Part shown: piece by piece, positions 44,026 through 56,209 of the stretch
Position numbering within the stretch: position 1 is the first letter of the stretch
How the letters are laid out: every line of letters starts with the position of its first letter
Origin: Cytospora piceicola
Taxonomy: Eukaryota > Ascomycota > Sordariomycetes > Diaporthales > Cytosporaceae
Direction: 5' to 3'
Assembly: GCA_023375675.1 (NCBI GenBank)
Contig: JALQBC010000026.1
Coordinates: 186,001-250,000, forward strand
DNA: 64,000 nucleotides
Position numbers and translations under genes: made by a program
Notes under the pieces: model-generated
Databases searched by the model: none
The model's input: the letters and a program-made list of their open reading frames with translations, nothing else
What the model was told of the DNA's origin: nothing

Positions 44026-46964
44026 TGGTTTAAGAACTGTCTGGAGAATTATTTTGAGGTGTTGGTGTGGGTGATAGGACGAAGAAGTGGTTAGGTAGGA
44101 CTGATTTTAGAACGGCAATAGTCAGGTTAGATATTGATGAGAGTGGGCAGGTAGATGGGTGTTTCAACTAGCTGTAGGGTGACAGAGAACCTGCGATTAT
44201 ATGCTTAGACAATTTGAGCACATGCATACATCATGGCATAACGTAGCTCGAGTAGGGGAACCTTGGAAGACCCGATAATATGCCACTGTTAGGACACTGC
44301 TCCCAAACCACTTGACTTCAATCACATAATTACTGAGAAGCGGGGAATCCACTGGGCAGCCAAGTGCAGACGGTGCTCTCCTCTCATGTTCATTGTATGA
44401 TATGACGAAGCAGGAGGAACAAAAAGACTTGAAGTGATAGCATACAAGTCGTAGCTCAAAAGCCAAACATCCAGGATGACACCAAGTAATCATCCCCAAT
44501 GTATATCAAGTATATTTGTACCCCAATGCTATGGCACGGGACATCTAGAGGTCTCGGCCTGGGTGACTCTCCCCGGAGCACACGATTGATCGTCCCTGGG
44601 ATGGAGCGCGGGGGTGCTGGTTGACGTTGGAGAACCAACACCATTACCATCTTGGCTTGACATATTACCCTGAGTACGTCATTCTGAGAGTATTCGGGTC
44701 CAAGAGAAGCATAGGTAAAGACCAATGAGGAACCGAGTCCCAATCTGAAGATGCCCACAGTTCATTGTTGGATAGCACACAGGCAGGAGTATATTTGCGG
44801 TTGGGTGCAATTGTCCACGGGAAGGATACTCGGACGTAATACTCGGACGTAATACATTACTAGCCTTTCTAGCCTAGCCGACTTAGTTGTAAATCAGTCG
44901 TGGTAAACACACTTGAAGTACGTATAACTGGCCTCAAAACGATATGTAATGCATCGTTATTATTTCTCTTGAATTTATTGAGGTTCTAAAAGACAGTCTA
45001 TGAATATGCATGTGCTGTGGCGAAAATGTGACGAACTCAAGTCATAGGAAAAGAAACCAGACCTTAAACAGTAATACAAAACAGAAATTCCAAAACAAAC
45101 AAGAAGGAGAGTAGCCGGGAAGAAAGAGGTAATGATACATAGAATTACACCTCTAATCGTGACACCTGGGCAAGTAAAATGAGGGTGGGGAGTGAAACAA
45201 GGCAGTGGCACAGAAATGACCAAAGTCCAGAAAATATATGCTCCAATACGATGTCTTCAAAACAAAACCATTTCTTTTGGGAAAGACCCTCAGTCGTCAA
45301 ATCATTCTGATAACGGTGAATGTCAGCTGATGCTCCAAAGCGTGGACAGAAACCTGGCACTGGGATATGGCGCTCTCACAGAAAATGAAGGACAAGCACC
45401 CTATCGTGTCTCGTGAGATGGTTTCTTTATACAGAGGCGTGAAATAAAAACAAACCATGCCATGCTAATTAAAGAGTCTGGACTTGTTAGCTGTCACTGT
45501 TCGATTCGGGCTCAGGTGGGCCATCGTTACCTTGAAACTCGCCAGGTGGAAAACTCAAACCCCAAGACGATACCGTCAAAAAGTAATTCAATGCATTCTT
45601 AAACGAAAGAGAAATGCACTGAACATTGAATCAAGTCAGGAACTCTGACCCGAAATGCGGACACTCAAGATACAACGAGTGGCGGGTGTACGCGGAGATA
45701 TGAAGCGAAAGTGAGAAATGAATGGTGAAAAGGCACTGATGGAGTTACACCTGAACCATGGTTGGAAACAATATCAGAGGGCTAAGGGAAGGACGAAATC
45801 TTTGTTGGGTTGGAAACGCCATCAAAAGACCGGAATCATGCAGACTTGCTTGTGTGTGTATAAGATGGGCAATAGTCGAACGAATGACTTGGTTGAAATA
45901 TATGGTCCATAGCGAGAGGACGGATCCAAGAGGATCTCAAAGTGAGTGAATGGAAAACGAGAGACGATGGAGGTGGTGAATCAAGTTTACGCCATAGCTA
46001 AGAGGAGGGATCCGTGACTCTATATAGACGATATCGAGGTTTGAAGGCCACTCTACGGGCTGTTCTAACTGAAGCCTGAATTTCTGGTCTGCTTTACTGG
46101 TGAACGCTGGCCTGAAACGACCCATGCCGAACGATAGGCCATTTGGGTGAGATTTGGACTGATACTATGATAGGCATCAGGAGCGGTAGTGCACCAATTG
46201 GTAGTGGAGCTGGGGGCCACAAACCTGTGCTGTACTTATGGGGGGTGGGGGGGGGGGGGAGGAAATACAGGTTGACAACTTGCAGACGCGGGAACAGAGG
46301 TGTTGCACTCGATCACGGCCAACATAGATTCCACTGGCATGCAATTGCACGGCTGAGTGGGATGACTCCCCGAGGGTCGAGGGTCGGTGTTTCGTCCAGC
46401 CGGAAACAAGGTCGCCATCCCAGGCGGCCAACCTACCCCTGACCGCTGTGAAGACGACCAGAAAGGGGCTTCAATGGCCGGATGGGTGTTTCAAACCCAC
46501 AGAGATACCTCAAATATATAATCTGATACTTCGTTTCAGATTACGTTACAAATTGTGGCCTCAAGGTTGGAACTGAGTACAACCATACCACTGGCCGGCA
46601 GCCTCATCGTGTCAGCTACATGCAATCGCGCCGAAACCGAAACCGGCTGACAACTAAAGCCCAGCAGAGAGCTTATTCAATTCTGTCCCTTTTCTCAAGG
46701 ATTTATTCACCCAGTAATGCTTCTCGAGTTCTCAAGAAAATCGTGATTATCATTTCTCGTGTAGTGTTCGTTACTTCATGCCATCGCTTCGAAGCTTCTG
46801 TTCCCATTTCTTGGCCTTTCCAACGGTCTTCGACCTGGGCATCTCCTCCTCCATGAGCCCATATGCACCAGTAGTTGTATCTCCTTCGAAGATTCCGTGA
46901 CTAAGAGTCTCTGGAGTTCGATCCGTCTGAAGCCAAGAAACAAGTGGTGGAAAACCTTGTAAGC
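44024..46964. other. Gene-poor stretch, about 2.9 kb
   Basis: No convincing exon on either strand; base composition is more AT-rich than the gene-bearing parts. There is a G-run at about 46246-46260. No CCTAGGTA-type repeats were noticed here, unlike other gaps. Confidence 0.5.
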
Positions 46965-47348
46965 CTAAGACGTAGACGAGGCGTCCCTCGCTTGACGCTT
47001 CTCCCGCCTCAGCTGTTTGACACTCTTCTCGTGAGGTTTCTTGACTCTTCCCTTCTTGTCGGTCTTGCGATGCTGCTTGCCCTCGCTGTCCGTACTTTCG
47101 TCGGCCTCGGCATCCTTCATTGCTTTCTCCTCTCTGGCTCGAGCTTCGGTACAGGAAACACACGTGTTCCATTTACTGTGGAACCTTCCCTTGTGGACGT
47201 CGCATTCAATGATGTGTCTGAGCTTCAGGCATCGTTTATTGCCCTTCTTGCCACAGACAGGGCTATGTAACAATTAGTGATCAGTATTTCACGCGTAGGC
47301 AGCAAACAGAGGGTTCTCCTACCAGTGGTGGCTGGTGTCGAGGGTCAT
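46965..47348 (-). CDS. Small Cys/His-rich protein with charged tail
   Basis: Two exons, 47323..47348 and 46965..47262, give 107 residues; the intron is 60 bases with GTAGGA and ACATAG ends and a CTAAT branch. The start MTLDTSHHCPVC puts a zinc-ligand pair in place at the junction (Cys9/Cys12), followed by Cys20, His25, Cys29, His32, His37 and Cys43/Cys46 (CVSC). The last 60 residues are Lys/Glu-rich and look disordered or helical. It reads as a small zinc-binding protein, perhaps nucleic-acid-associated given the basic tail. That role is a guess, and I do not recognise the family. Without the first exon the Cys9 site is lost, which supports the spliced model. Confidence 0.65.
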
Positions 47349-49383
47349 CTTGGTCGCTGTCTGGCTGGTGGACCTGTTTCGTATTGCTGTGTTCTGTGCG
47401 CTTTGGTAGTTAGCTCCAGAGGTCAGAGACGTCTTCGATTTCGAAATAAATGAGAATTTCTGTTATCAGAAATGTAGAGACCGAATGCGAAGCTTACCTG
47501 TGGAAGCCTCTGAGAGTCCCCAGAGATGGTCGGTGGGCAGTGCCAGATCGTCGATCAATGGACGATTGTGTTGTTTGAGTGAATTTCAGATCTTGCAATG
47601 ATTTCCTGAGATGGTTAGGAACCCTTGGGAAGAGGATTGCCAGTTAATGACCACTGTGAGTTTCAAGTCTTATCTTTGGGAAGAATCGATAACGACCAAA
47701 GAAGGGTCAGTGTGCAAACGAAGTTGCTTCCTCCGTCTCATATATTATGACATAAGCGTAGGCGAGGTCACAAAATGTACCTAGGCACTTAACTGATTCT
47801 ATTTAAGCTCCCACCAGGAGCTAAATTATCCAGGGTTTCTTGGAAGAATAAAGATAATCCGACGGAGAGTTCTTCAGGGTTCAGTGCTTAAAGCTGTCTA
47901 ACCTCCAGCCCTCTTTTTTTCTTTTGACAACTGTTCCTTTCCTGTCAGCAGTCAACTATGGAGGTCATGAAATTCAGGTAGGGCAAGACAGTCACGTCGT
48001 AATCAATTCGGTCTTTCGTTTTACCCTTGTGCATCACCAGTATCAATTTATCTTTTCTGGCATATTGCAGGACCCATACAGAGAATGTGTCAAGGTGGGT
48101 AGACTCATCAATCCAAGCTAGAACTCATTGATTTCATGTTCACACTATCAATTGTCTCCAAGGCTACCCTAGGGCAGCTTGGTGGCTGATACTTCTAGTA
48201 ATTATCAAAGTCTTTGGAGCTATCCTACATGCATCCATATCTGCTCTTCAAACAAGACCAACCACCAGGCGTGGTTTCCTATAATAATCTTTAGCAGTGG
48301 TAGCCTTATGCTTTGAGCAACTGGAGGTATTCCAGACTTAGGTCCATACCTCCCATTGTGTTCGGCTGAGCAAAGGCGGTATCGATATTTTGTCTATACC
48401 TGGGTACGGTTATCTTCAGTCAATCTACTGAACTAAGCAGACAGGTCATTGTAAATCAATTCAGAGTAGTATCGAAAACGATCAAGTAAATATCAACTCA
48501 AGATATATTTCTAGAGTTCTAACTTACACTCTTGCAGTCTAACGGAAACTCAATTTTGGTAGACACTGTTGACACCACACTTACTGAGGAAGCCAGAGAA
48601 GTTGAGTTGCGAATCGAAAATCTCTTCTAGATAGACACTGGAGTATATTATCCGTCTTACTCAGAGCCCTGTGACTCTATCAGGGCAGGTCTAATACGTC
48701 TCGGCTGAATACGAGAACAAGTGCTGGTGTTGCAGTATATATAAGGCAAAGGCCACAACAACCTTAGAATGCTCGTGATGTTGTATTTAACGTTCTTCTT
48801 GTAGTGATTTAGTGCCAAGGAACTTGTAGCTGTCACAGCTGGAGACTCTTCCTCAGCACCAACTGCGTATGTACACTTACAAGTTGCATGAGTACGTCAC
48901 AAACCATATCTGGATAGTGGGTGTTTTGGTGTTTTCTTTTGATACTCGACAATGTCTATATTGTTCAACTTCATAGACACTCTAATGACTTCAGGGCTTT
49001 CTGAAGAGACAGGCACATCGAGGCATAATTTTCGTAATGTAAGATGTTACTGTCAGAGGCCTAATCACCCAGGTTGACCAAGGAGGATTGATTGGTATAT
49101 CCTCGGGTATGAACAATCGAGTTATGTTCCATGAGAGCAGACCGAGTCCCATCGACCAACAACCTCGATCCAAGATAGTGTCCAATGCGGAATAGTCTTG
49201 TTCAAGACGGACGAAATCTACGTACAGGGACCTCAACTACAACTTCTTACTTCGTTCAGCCTCTGGATTTGTTTGGATATGAGGCCCCAACTGCATACAC
49301 AACTGTCTGGTCACAGAGCTCCTGGGTCCTTCACTGGCCCATGTACGCTTGGGGTTTTAAAAGTTGGATAAAGGCTGGAGCCG
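47349..49383. other. Gene-poor AT-richer stretch, about 2 kb
   Basis: A protein-like open piece without a start (SNGNSILVDTVDTTLTEEAR at about 48539) could be a remnant related to the decayed kinase that follows. One CCTAGG motif is at about 47779. Nothing else was recognised. Confidence 0.45.
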
Positions 49384-49710
49384 AATACCGTACTTGATGT
49401 CCTCGAAACAATTGACCAAGTCGAGGGATTGGCCTTCGCTCATGAGGCAGGATACGTCCAGGAAGGTTAGAAAGCTACACTAAGGTATCCTAAAATCACT
49501 TCGGGGTGTGTTGCTAACAGGCCAGACTTGCGACGGCAAATTGATGGATATTCATCATTCCAATGTCCCTTTAACATGCAACTAGATGCTGGATGAACAC
49601 CCTAACGAAGATGCCTTCTTGGAAGCCTTTGGAAAGCCATACATCGGTACGTGGTCGAGTGAGACACCGCTGCCCGAACGACTTCCCAGACAAAGTATGA
49701 GATCACCAGA
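49384..49710 (+). pseudogene. Decayed protein-kinase catalytic segment
   Basis: Frames read DVLETIDQVEGLAFAHEAGY, then, after a possible intron ending TTGCTAACAG, DIHHSNV, a stop, and LDEHPNEDAFLEAFGKPYIG. DIHHSN keeps the catalytic Asp and the Asn five residues later expected in the HRDxxxxN loop. The His-Arg part, a clear N-lobe and the DFG region are missing, and a TAG interrupts the text. This is best read as a degraded kinase gene. A scrambled but live gene is unlikely because of the in-frame stop. Confidence 0.4.
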
Positions 49711-50499
49711 CTGAGCTATCTGCCACAAAGCTGGCAGGTTAACTAGGAAGCTTAGCCGGAGGCAGATGCGGGTGCACTATAGGACTGTAAGTTTACCTTG
49801 AGCTCTCTTCCTGCACAACATATCATCTCGTTCTCACTCCAAGCGCTAACTTGCAAATCGCGGCCTCACAAGTAGTCAACAGCTTGCCATCCGAGGTCCT
49901 TGTTGAAACATTTCAAACGTCTCAGCAGAGTTTGATCTGTTACTATAACGAACATAAAAATTACCCGAGCGACGAGTGTACCGAGCACGACCAGCTGACA
50001 TTGAGGCCCTAGAATGCCTCCAGATGTCCTTCAAATCCTTCAAGGGCTGTTTTGATATGAGCCTGAGAAGCGGCTAGAGAAGTGATTTCACTAAGCTATT
50101 GGATTGACCATAGTCGGAAGGACGAGCCAAAGTAGTTGGTAGTTCAACTTCACCGAATATGGAGAACATTAATTTACGAACATTGAGTGGCAATCTGGAA
50201 TTCAATGCATAGTAATAATTACCGGTCGTTAAGTTTAACCCGTACGCTTAGTCATCCACGGAGAAGGCCCCGGCTTCTCCCAGCGCTTAGCCTGTGAAGA
50301 CCCACACTTTGACTACGTCACGCCACGTCTGACAAACTACATAAGTACTTAACTTGACTTAAGTAACTGTACGGGATATTCCGACCGGGTGATTCTCAAC
50401 GCGCAACTACAGTTACAGAGTTACTACACCACTCTATATATTCAAAAGACCTGGGTAGTATCAGACTTAGAGCTCTTCTTGCTACCGTACGATCGTAAT
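49711..50499. other. Intergenic
   Basis: No supported gene; short protein-like scraps (for example LPSEVLVETFQTS at about 49888) may be further remnants. The end is the promoter of the next gene. Confidence 0.45.
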
Positions 50500-51249
50500 A
50501 TGGCGCCCGACGGATCTGATGGCGTCTCCGCCCCAGGAGCCTCTTCGTCAACATCACAAGCTCAGTCAGCGTATGACGACCTGAAACGCCTGATCCCGTC
50601 TCTCGCCTCAGAAGTAGAACTTCTCAGGACATCTCTGCGGGAACACAGTCTCTGGCTGCTCCGATACGGCCACACAAACAGCCTACCCGCGGCCTCTACT
50701 CTCCCCGGCGCCTCCGCGCAGCCCACATCAGGACCATCCGGGACGACACCCGCCGGCCAGCCCCCAGCCGCAACCCAGGAGGCCTACATCGAGCCGCGGA
50801 TGCTGCCCCCTCCCCCGGAGCCGTCACCCCTCGCTCCCCCGTCGGCGGTGGCGGCGGCGGCCGCGCCCCCGGCCGGCCCCAGCAGCGACGAGCTCCCCGG
50901 CTACACGGCGTCGGACCTGCCGCCCTACACGGGCGGCTTCAGCACCGTGTCGGCGTCGACGCGCGAGGAGGTGCGCCAGCGGCGGGACCAGCTGGCCGAG
51001 TGGCTGCGCGAGGGCGAGGACGTGCTGCGCGAGTACTCGGCGCGGTTCGCGCAGCTGGCCGGGGAGCTGGGCCGCGCCCCCGAGGACCTGCTCGGGACGT
51101 GGCGGGACGCGAACCCGGACAACGCGCTGCCCGACTACCGCATGGTCGAGGAGAGGGAGGAGCTGATGGTCGGCGGGGTCGGCGAGGTGCCGCCGCCGTA
51201 CCTGCGGGACGGGGGCCCGCCGACCTCCAAGGGTGGGGGGCGGCGGTAG
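50500..51249 (+). CDS. Unrecognised protein with PPxY-type motifs and a helical domain
   Basis: Intronless. The ATG at 50500 (249 residues, MAPDGSDGVS) is preferred over the in-frame 50389 start because the extra 37 residues are unlike the rest and lie in AT-richer DNA. Residues 25-55 form a helix (AYDDLKRLIPSLASEVELL). A Pro/Ala-rich linker follows, then SDELPGYTASDLPPYTGGF with two tyrosine-proline motifs, a charged helix (about 155-195, REEVRQRRDQLAEWLREGED) and a C-terminal VPPPYLRD. PPxY/LPxY motifs bind WW domains such as those of Rsp5/Nedd4 ubiquitin ligases. This suggests an adaptor or substrate, by inference only. No family name is recognised. Confidence 0.7.
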   Translation: MAPDGSDGVSAPGASSSTSQAQSAYDDLKRLIPSLASEVELLRTSLREHSLWLLRYGHTNSLPAASTLPGASAQPTSGPSGTTPAGQPPAATQEAYIEPRMLPPPPEPSPLAPPSAVAAAAAPPAGPSSDELPGYTASDLPPYTGGFSTVSASTREEVRQRRDQLAEWLREGEDVLREYSARFAQLAGELGRAPEDLLGTWRDANPDNALPDYRMVEEREELMVGGVGEVPPPYLRDGGPPTSKGGGRR

Positions 51250-51626
51250 GCGGCTCGAGGGTGGTGGTGGTTCGGGGGAGGTTGGGGGGTTTTTGTGTGG
51301 TCTTGGTGGGTTGGGACCGCGACGGTCTTCTGGGCTGGCGGAGGTAGTGGGCCTGAAGATGGTTTGGTATTGGTAATCCCTACCACGTCGAAGCACCTGG
51401 AACTTCCTTCCAGCCTGTTTGTCTTCTTTACTAGCTGGATGTGGATGATTCCATATGCCTTTGTGAATAGATGTTGGACCGACATCAGCCAGGACTTCCC
51501 CTTGAAGCTGAAATTGTGCCATCTGGCCTGGAGGCTACGTTGTGGCCAGATACGGTTCACAGAAAAGGAGGTGCCCCTTAATCCATCTCAAGAGAGTGCG
51601 TCAAGCTTTCAGCAAAAATTGGGTCG
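51250..51626. other. Convergent intergenic
   Basis: The 3' flanks of the PPxY protein gene (+) and the rhodopsin-domain gene (-). Nothing else was recognised. Confidence 0.6.
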
Positions 51627-52971
51627 TCAAGGCCCGGTCATATGACGGTAGGGATCGTCCCACGAGCCTTGCGATCCATCCGTTGATGATGGCCTGTTCT
51701 CGAACTGTATATCGACTTCCTCCGTGACCAACACAACGCCACCCGTCAAGTTCCTCACGCTCTCACTCTGTCCATCGTCATCTCTCGCCCCCGTCCCCGA
51801 CAGGAACCCGTCCGACGTGTAGCACGAAGTACGACTCGGGTGTGCCGGGGTGAGCTTCAGGCCGTGGTCACCCATGATGGTACTCCGAGACCCCCCTGAT
51901 CCTTTCCCTAGGCCCCGGGCTGTGGCCCTCGATCCGCCCTTGGTGGTGAGCCTGGCCAGGTTGCAGGGTACGTCGACGGCGGCAGAGAAGTCCCCGGAGA
52001 ACATATCGAAGATGTTCTTCATGCTTGGAATGCACGCCGTGATCACGGAGAGGTTATACGATGTTTGCAGCCAGACTGTGGGGACCACGGCCAGCCAGGT
52101 AAAGTCGCTGCTTTGGAAGAGGTGGTCCTGGTGCAAAAGAGCGGGTATCGTCGTGACGGGGCACCTGGAATCCCATAGGGCCTTGTCAGTTCTTGCCATA
52201 TGCAAAACCAAGGTTAGACAGGGTGTCTCTAGAGGGTAGCTCTTACAGTACGCGGGAGGCAAACAAGGCGGTGACTATATATCTGTTTTTGCGGCTCATG
52301 TTCATATCCCACACCATGGCAACGGCCAAAATACAGAGCTGTATGTCTATGATGATGCTCATGATACCGCTGTAGAGGTAAATCGGCACAGCGCCTGGGC
52401 AGACCGACGGACTGGTAGCGGTCCACGGATGAGGAAGTGGACACTGAAACGCAGATGCGATGAACGTAGAAACAAAAGAGGCCAAGACAAGGCCTAGTAT
52501 AGCTTTATTTGCGAGGCGTACTCGACCGTGATTGTTGATTCTTCTGATAAGGAGGGACATGGAGATCTTGGTGCATGAGATGGAAGCGATTGCCAGAAGA
52601 GAGGCCACATATTGGAGCTGGTGAATATGAGGAGTTCAAGTAAGTATAGAGCAGTGGTCACAATGAGATTTCCTGGAATTATTCACCTTCCGGATATTAT
52701 CCACGCCTGACACATCGGTCAAGTGTTTCCCAAGGCCATGTTCCGAGGCGCAGACGATACATATTGTTTGGGCCAGCATCAAAGATGCCGCAAGAAAGAG
52801 AATGACGTCAAAATCTTGCAGAGAAATCCTAATATTGCGCCGGATGAAGACTTTAGCAATCATAGCCAATATCATGATCAGACAGAAGAAGATAGTAGCG
52901 ATGACCACAAGTGCCGTGTGGTCATTGCTGTTGTAGGCGAGGAACGGACCAGATGCCGTGACGTTCTCCAT
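51627..52971 (-). CDS. Rhodopsin-domain integral membrane protein, seven helices
   Basis: Three exons: 52687..52971, 52247..52617 and 51627..52164, giving 397 residues. Introns end GTGAAT/CACCAG and GTAAGA/TTCCAG, and phases match. The protein starts extracellularly (MENVTASGP, one N-glycosylation site). It has seven hydrophobic helices, among them VVIATIFFCLIMILAMIAKV, VILFLAASLMLAQTICIV, LQYVASLLAIASISC and GIMSIIIDIQLCILAVAMVW. The family text is visible in helices 5-7 (YIVTALFASRVL, WLAVVPTVWLQTSYNLSVIT). A long Ser/Gly/Thr-rich cytosolic tail of about 120 residues ends the protein. Same family as the gene at the left edge, though clearly diverged. No CFEM domain. Confidence 0.88.
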
Positions 52972-55190
52972 GGTGGAGCGTCCGAGGTCCTCTCTCTGAT
53001 GGCAAAGCCCAGCCTAGCCCAGCCCAGACTTGTGTGGAAACTATGTAGAAGGCAAGAAAACAAAAGAAGATGTTTGGAACAAAAAGAGCGTGGGTGGTAC
53101 GTGGATCAGACATCCAGAATGAGAAAGGATCAGATCTCGGAAGGGTGCCATATACATATGCCACGTCTTCGCTTAATCACTGTACAGCCAAGCCAGCCCT
53201 ACATGCAGCAGGACGTTCATACGTCTTCACGCTGGTACATGTAGGCTTTCGCAGGGTCGGAACATTTAGACGCTTCCTATTGAACAGAGCAGACACGTGC
53301 CGCTGGGCGTTGCTTCTTCAATCTTCACATTGCAGTGTTGCATAGGGGTGTTTGGTTATGTGCATAGGAGAGCGGACATATAGGGTTTTTATGTTGTGTG
53401 ACTTTGCCGACGCATGGATGTTGAAAATGTTTTCGTAGTGATATCTTTTTCGGAAGAACCGTTATATTATTTCCGAGGCGGCTTCACCGACATGTTTTGT
53501 AAACGGTAACGCAAACCCTACTAACCTGTCTTGGAAATACAATCGTCTTTCTAGTATTCGTACTCGAACAGCCTATGTGACGAGATATTGAAAATTGACC
53601 TTCCATATCCATTTTGATGAACCCACCACGGAGGGATGGATGCATTGGAAGCCGTGACAGGTGTGGTACCAACAGGGATTATATACTACCGTCGCTTAGC
53701 AGTGCTGTGATCCCATGTGAAGATTCACTATTTCCGTATCCCTACATACTTATGTACGGTACAGTACATAGAATCCACACATTCCTCCCGTCAGTTCCCG
53801 AGGCAGACTTCTTGGCAGCTGTGTTATGGAAGCATCAGGAAAACTACCAGGGGTTCGTACTCAAGTTTCAGCGCCCATAACAGCGTTCGAAAGACGCCCC
53901 CCGCCGAGCAGGAGGGCAGACCAATCAACAAAATCCAAGTGGGAGAGCCAGGGTCATTCACGCACGGGGGCTGTGGCTTTTTCTTTCTTTCTTTCTTTCT
54001 TTCTTTCTTTCGCTGCAAGGGTCCTTCTCGGTCATCTTTCAAGCAGGTGTGAATATCCATACGAGCCAATACATACTCATGTATGTACACTACGACCACA
54101 CACAACAAAGGGGAGGGACGGCGTCCGGGCTGCCCGCTCGGGCACAACTTCCAGAGACAGCATAGGGACCCGCAACATTCGATGCAGAGTAACATTGATC
54201 TTGGGGATCAAGTGGGCTTCCGTCACTCCCGCGGTATCGCCAAACCGCTCTGGGGGAAGTTTATGCATGAATCCTTCCACCACTCCCGTCGTGTCGGACA
54301 TTTTATCTCACTTGAGTCGTGGCCCCCACATGCCTCTCTTCATGCCCGCAGGTCGGTCCCTGTGGTGTGATACTCTATACCACAACATCTATGATGCGAT
54401 CTCGTCATGGCTTGACTCCCTTTCCGACTGCCGGATTCATAGATATACATGGCTTATCTTCCACTAATTACAGAATGGAGTGTTTTGTGCATGCAGTTAT
54501 ACAAAGTTTTCCTGTTCTGAGCCTAACCTTTCTCAGAAGTCATATGAAACTCACATATCACAATGCACTTTTTCCATGCCATTTTCCATGCAGCTGGCTA
54601 CTCCAAGGCCCACACACATTACCACCGTCCCGAATATCTGTCACTGCCATTGGTGGGGTATAACGTGTTCATGGACTGTGTGCACGTAACACAGCAGACC
54701 GGTCAACAGCACCAATCTGCAGCAACACTTATCAATTGTGGACTCATGACGCCGTCGAAGTCCAATGCTACCGGCTGCAAACAAGGTTCATCGGGCATGT
54801 TGCGCACAGTAACCGAGATTCGCGGACAGAAAAGACTGACACTCATCGGTAGACTACATAGAGTGCACATGTGGTTACTTTCCACGCATCCACGTAAAAC
54901 CCGTTTGCGATCGGAAAAGATGGTCCATATACATAGAAGACCTTTCTACATGGGTCACTGATTAGATGCTCAGTCGAGTTTGATACTAGAAAAGAAGGGA
55001 ATTTCTGCAGAAATGGGGATGCTTCTGTGGTATTTTTGGCTCCAATATATTGACTGAGAAAGCAATGAACACGCGTACTGCACCCGACCCACACAAGCAA
55101 AGGTCAACACAGGCCGGCTTTGAGTGTACTGTTGTATTATTATGTAGGACACTAACATTGTGGGTTGAAAGATATGCATGCCATCTGCAG
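52972..55190. other. Gene-poor stretch, about 2.2 kb
   Basis: The promoter side of the rhodopsin-domain gene, a CTTT microsatellite at 53977-54011, and no convincing exon. Upstream parts of the permease remnant that follows were not found here. Confidence 0.5.
53977..54011. repeat. CTTT tetranucleotide microsatellite
   Basis: About eight uninterrupted CTTT units. Confidence 0.95.
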
Positions 55191-55972
55191 GCGTCCTTTA
55201 GCCCCGCTGTCACCATCTTTCTCAACACGACAGGGTCTGCGAAACCTACCACAGCCAGGATATCCGGTAAAGTTGTACTGGGTGTCTCCAGCAATATGGG
55301 TGTTGTGTCGTCAGTATCACGTTCGACGTGGTCTCGGGCTCGCGATGGCGCTAAGTTTGACATTTTCTCCTTGAATGCAGCCAAGATGTGTGTAATCATC
55401 TTTACTAATATGACCCCTCCAGATGTCGGCCATGCACAGGTCTGCCGAAATATTCGGTTATGTTGAATCCAAACGGCGTGTGATCTATCTTCTTGGTCTC
55501 GGTCATTGTCCTCCTGCTTTCCCTGCCTAATATCGGAAGTGGCTCTTACGTTGCCTTGAGCGCTAGTTTGTCGCTCAGTGCTGTCTTCTCTGGCAATCTA
55601 CCTAACTTACGCTATTGTGCTCTCCGTGACCCTGTACGCTCGCCTGAACAACAGCATCGAGTTCGGCGTGTGGAATTTCGGCAAGGCAGGGGCTTCCATC
55701 AATGCCTTCAGATGTTTGCGCTGGTGTATATCCTGTACGCCATCATTTGGCTGCCCTTCCCCAACTACCTCCCCGTCACGGCCAGCAATATGAACTACTG
55801 TGGACCAGTATTCGGCGTGGTCTTGATTGTTGTTGTGACGCTATGGTTTGTAAGGGGAAGGGATAAACGGGATGGGCCGGATCGGGATGTCATTGCCTTT
55901 GTTCTGAAGAACGAGTATTTCACGCATGTTAGAGTGTATTCAGAAGATAGCTTCAATCGTATTAGTATTTAA
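55191..55972 (+). pseudogene. 5'-truncated, frameshifted amino-acid permease (APC family)
   Basis: After a CTGCAG acceptor-like site the text SPAVTIFLNTTGS, VLGVSSNMGVVSSVSR and WSRARDGA matches the middle of fungal APC/GABA-type permeases. A later block in a second frame (SVIVLLLSLPNIGSGSYVAL) is preceded by a TGA. Near 55575 the coding text moves by one base to AIYLTYAIVLSVTLYARL and NNSIEFGVWNFGKAG, and near 55710 it moves back to MFALVYILYAIIWLPFPNYL and NMNYCGPVFGVVLIVV. The tail VIAFVLKNEYF ends at a TAA. At least two single-base shifts and a stop interrupt it, and the first six or so helices are missing. It is therefore a dead gene, unless the shifts are assembly errors. Confidence 0.75.
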
Positions 55973-56209
55973 TTGGTCACTGTTATCACCAAGGCACTAA
56001 ATAATGTTCCGGTATTCTCTAGAGATTGGAAGTCGGGAAATATATCATTTTTAGGAAATATGTTAATGTATTAGTAGTATGAAAGGGGGCCTACCGGAAG
56101 GTTCCTTATAAGGATATAATTCTGCCCAGGTGTATTAGTTTCCAGTGGCGGCAGACAAGGTGATCCAATCTTGTGTGATGTCGCTGCTTCATTTCGTTCC
56201 AAGTTCCGC

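Noticed and set aside
43193..44074. 293-codon plus-strand frame over the SDR gene
   Set aside because: A mirror of the GC-rich SDR coding sequence; the SDR motifs are on the minus strand.
45490..45525. GTTCGATTC resembling a tRNA T-loop
   Set aside because: The flanking bases do not pair as a T-stem and no acceptor or anticodon arm can be drawn. Similar GTTCGA hits at 24829 and 46909 fail in the same way.
47349..50499. RIP-mutated transposon relic
   Set aside because: Somewhat AT-rich, but CpA and TpG remain common and no transposase or reverse transcriptase text is readable.
54986..55399. 137-codon minus-strand frame reading somewhat like protein
   Set aside because: The opposite strand carries permease motifs in the same bases, which explains the coding look.
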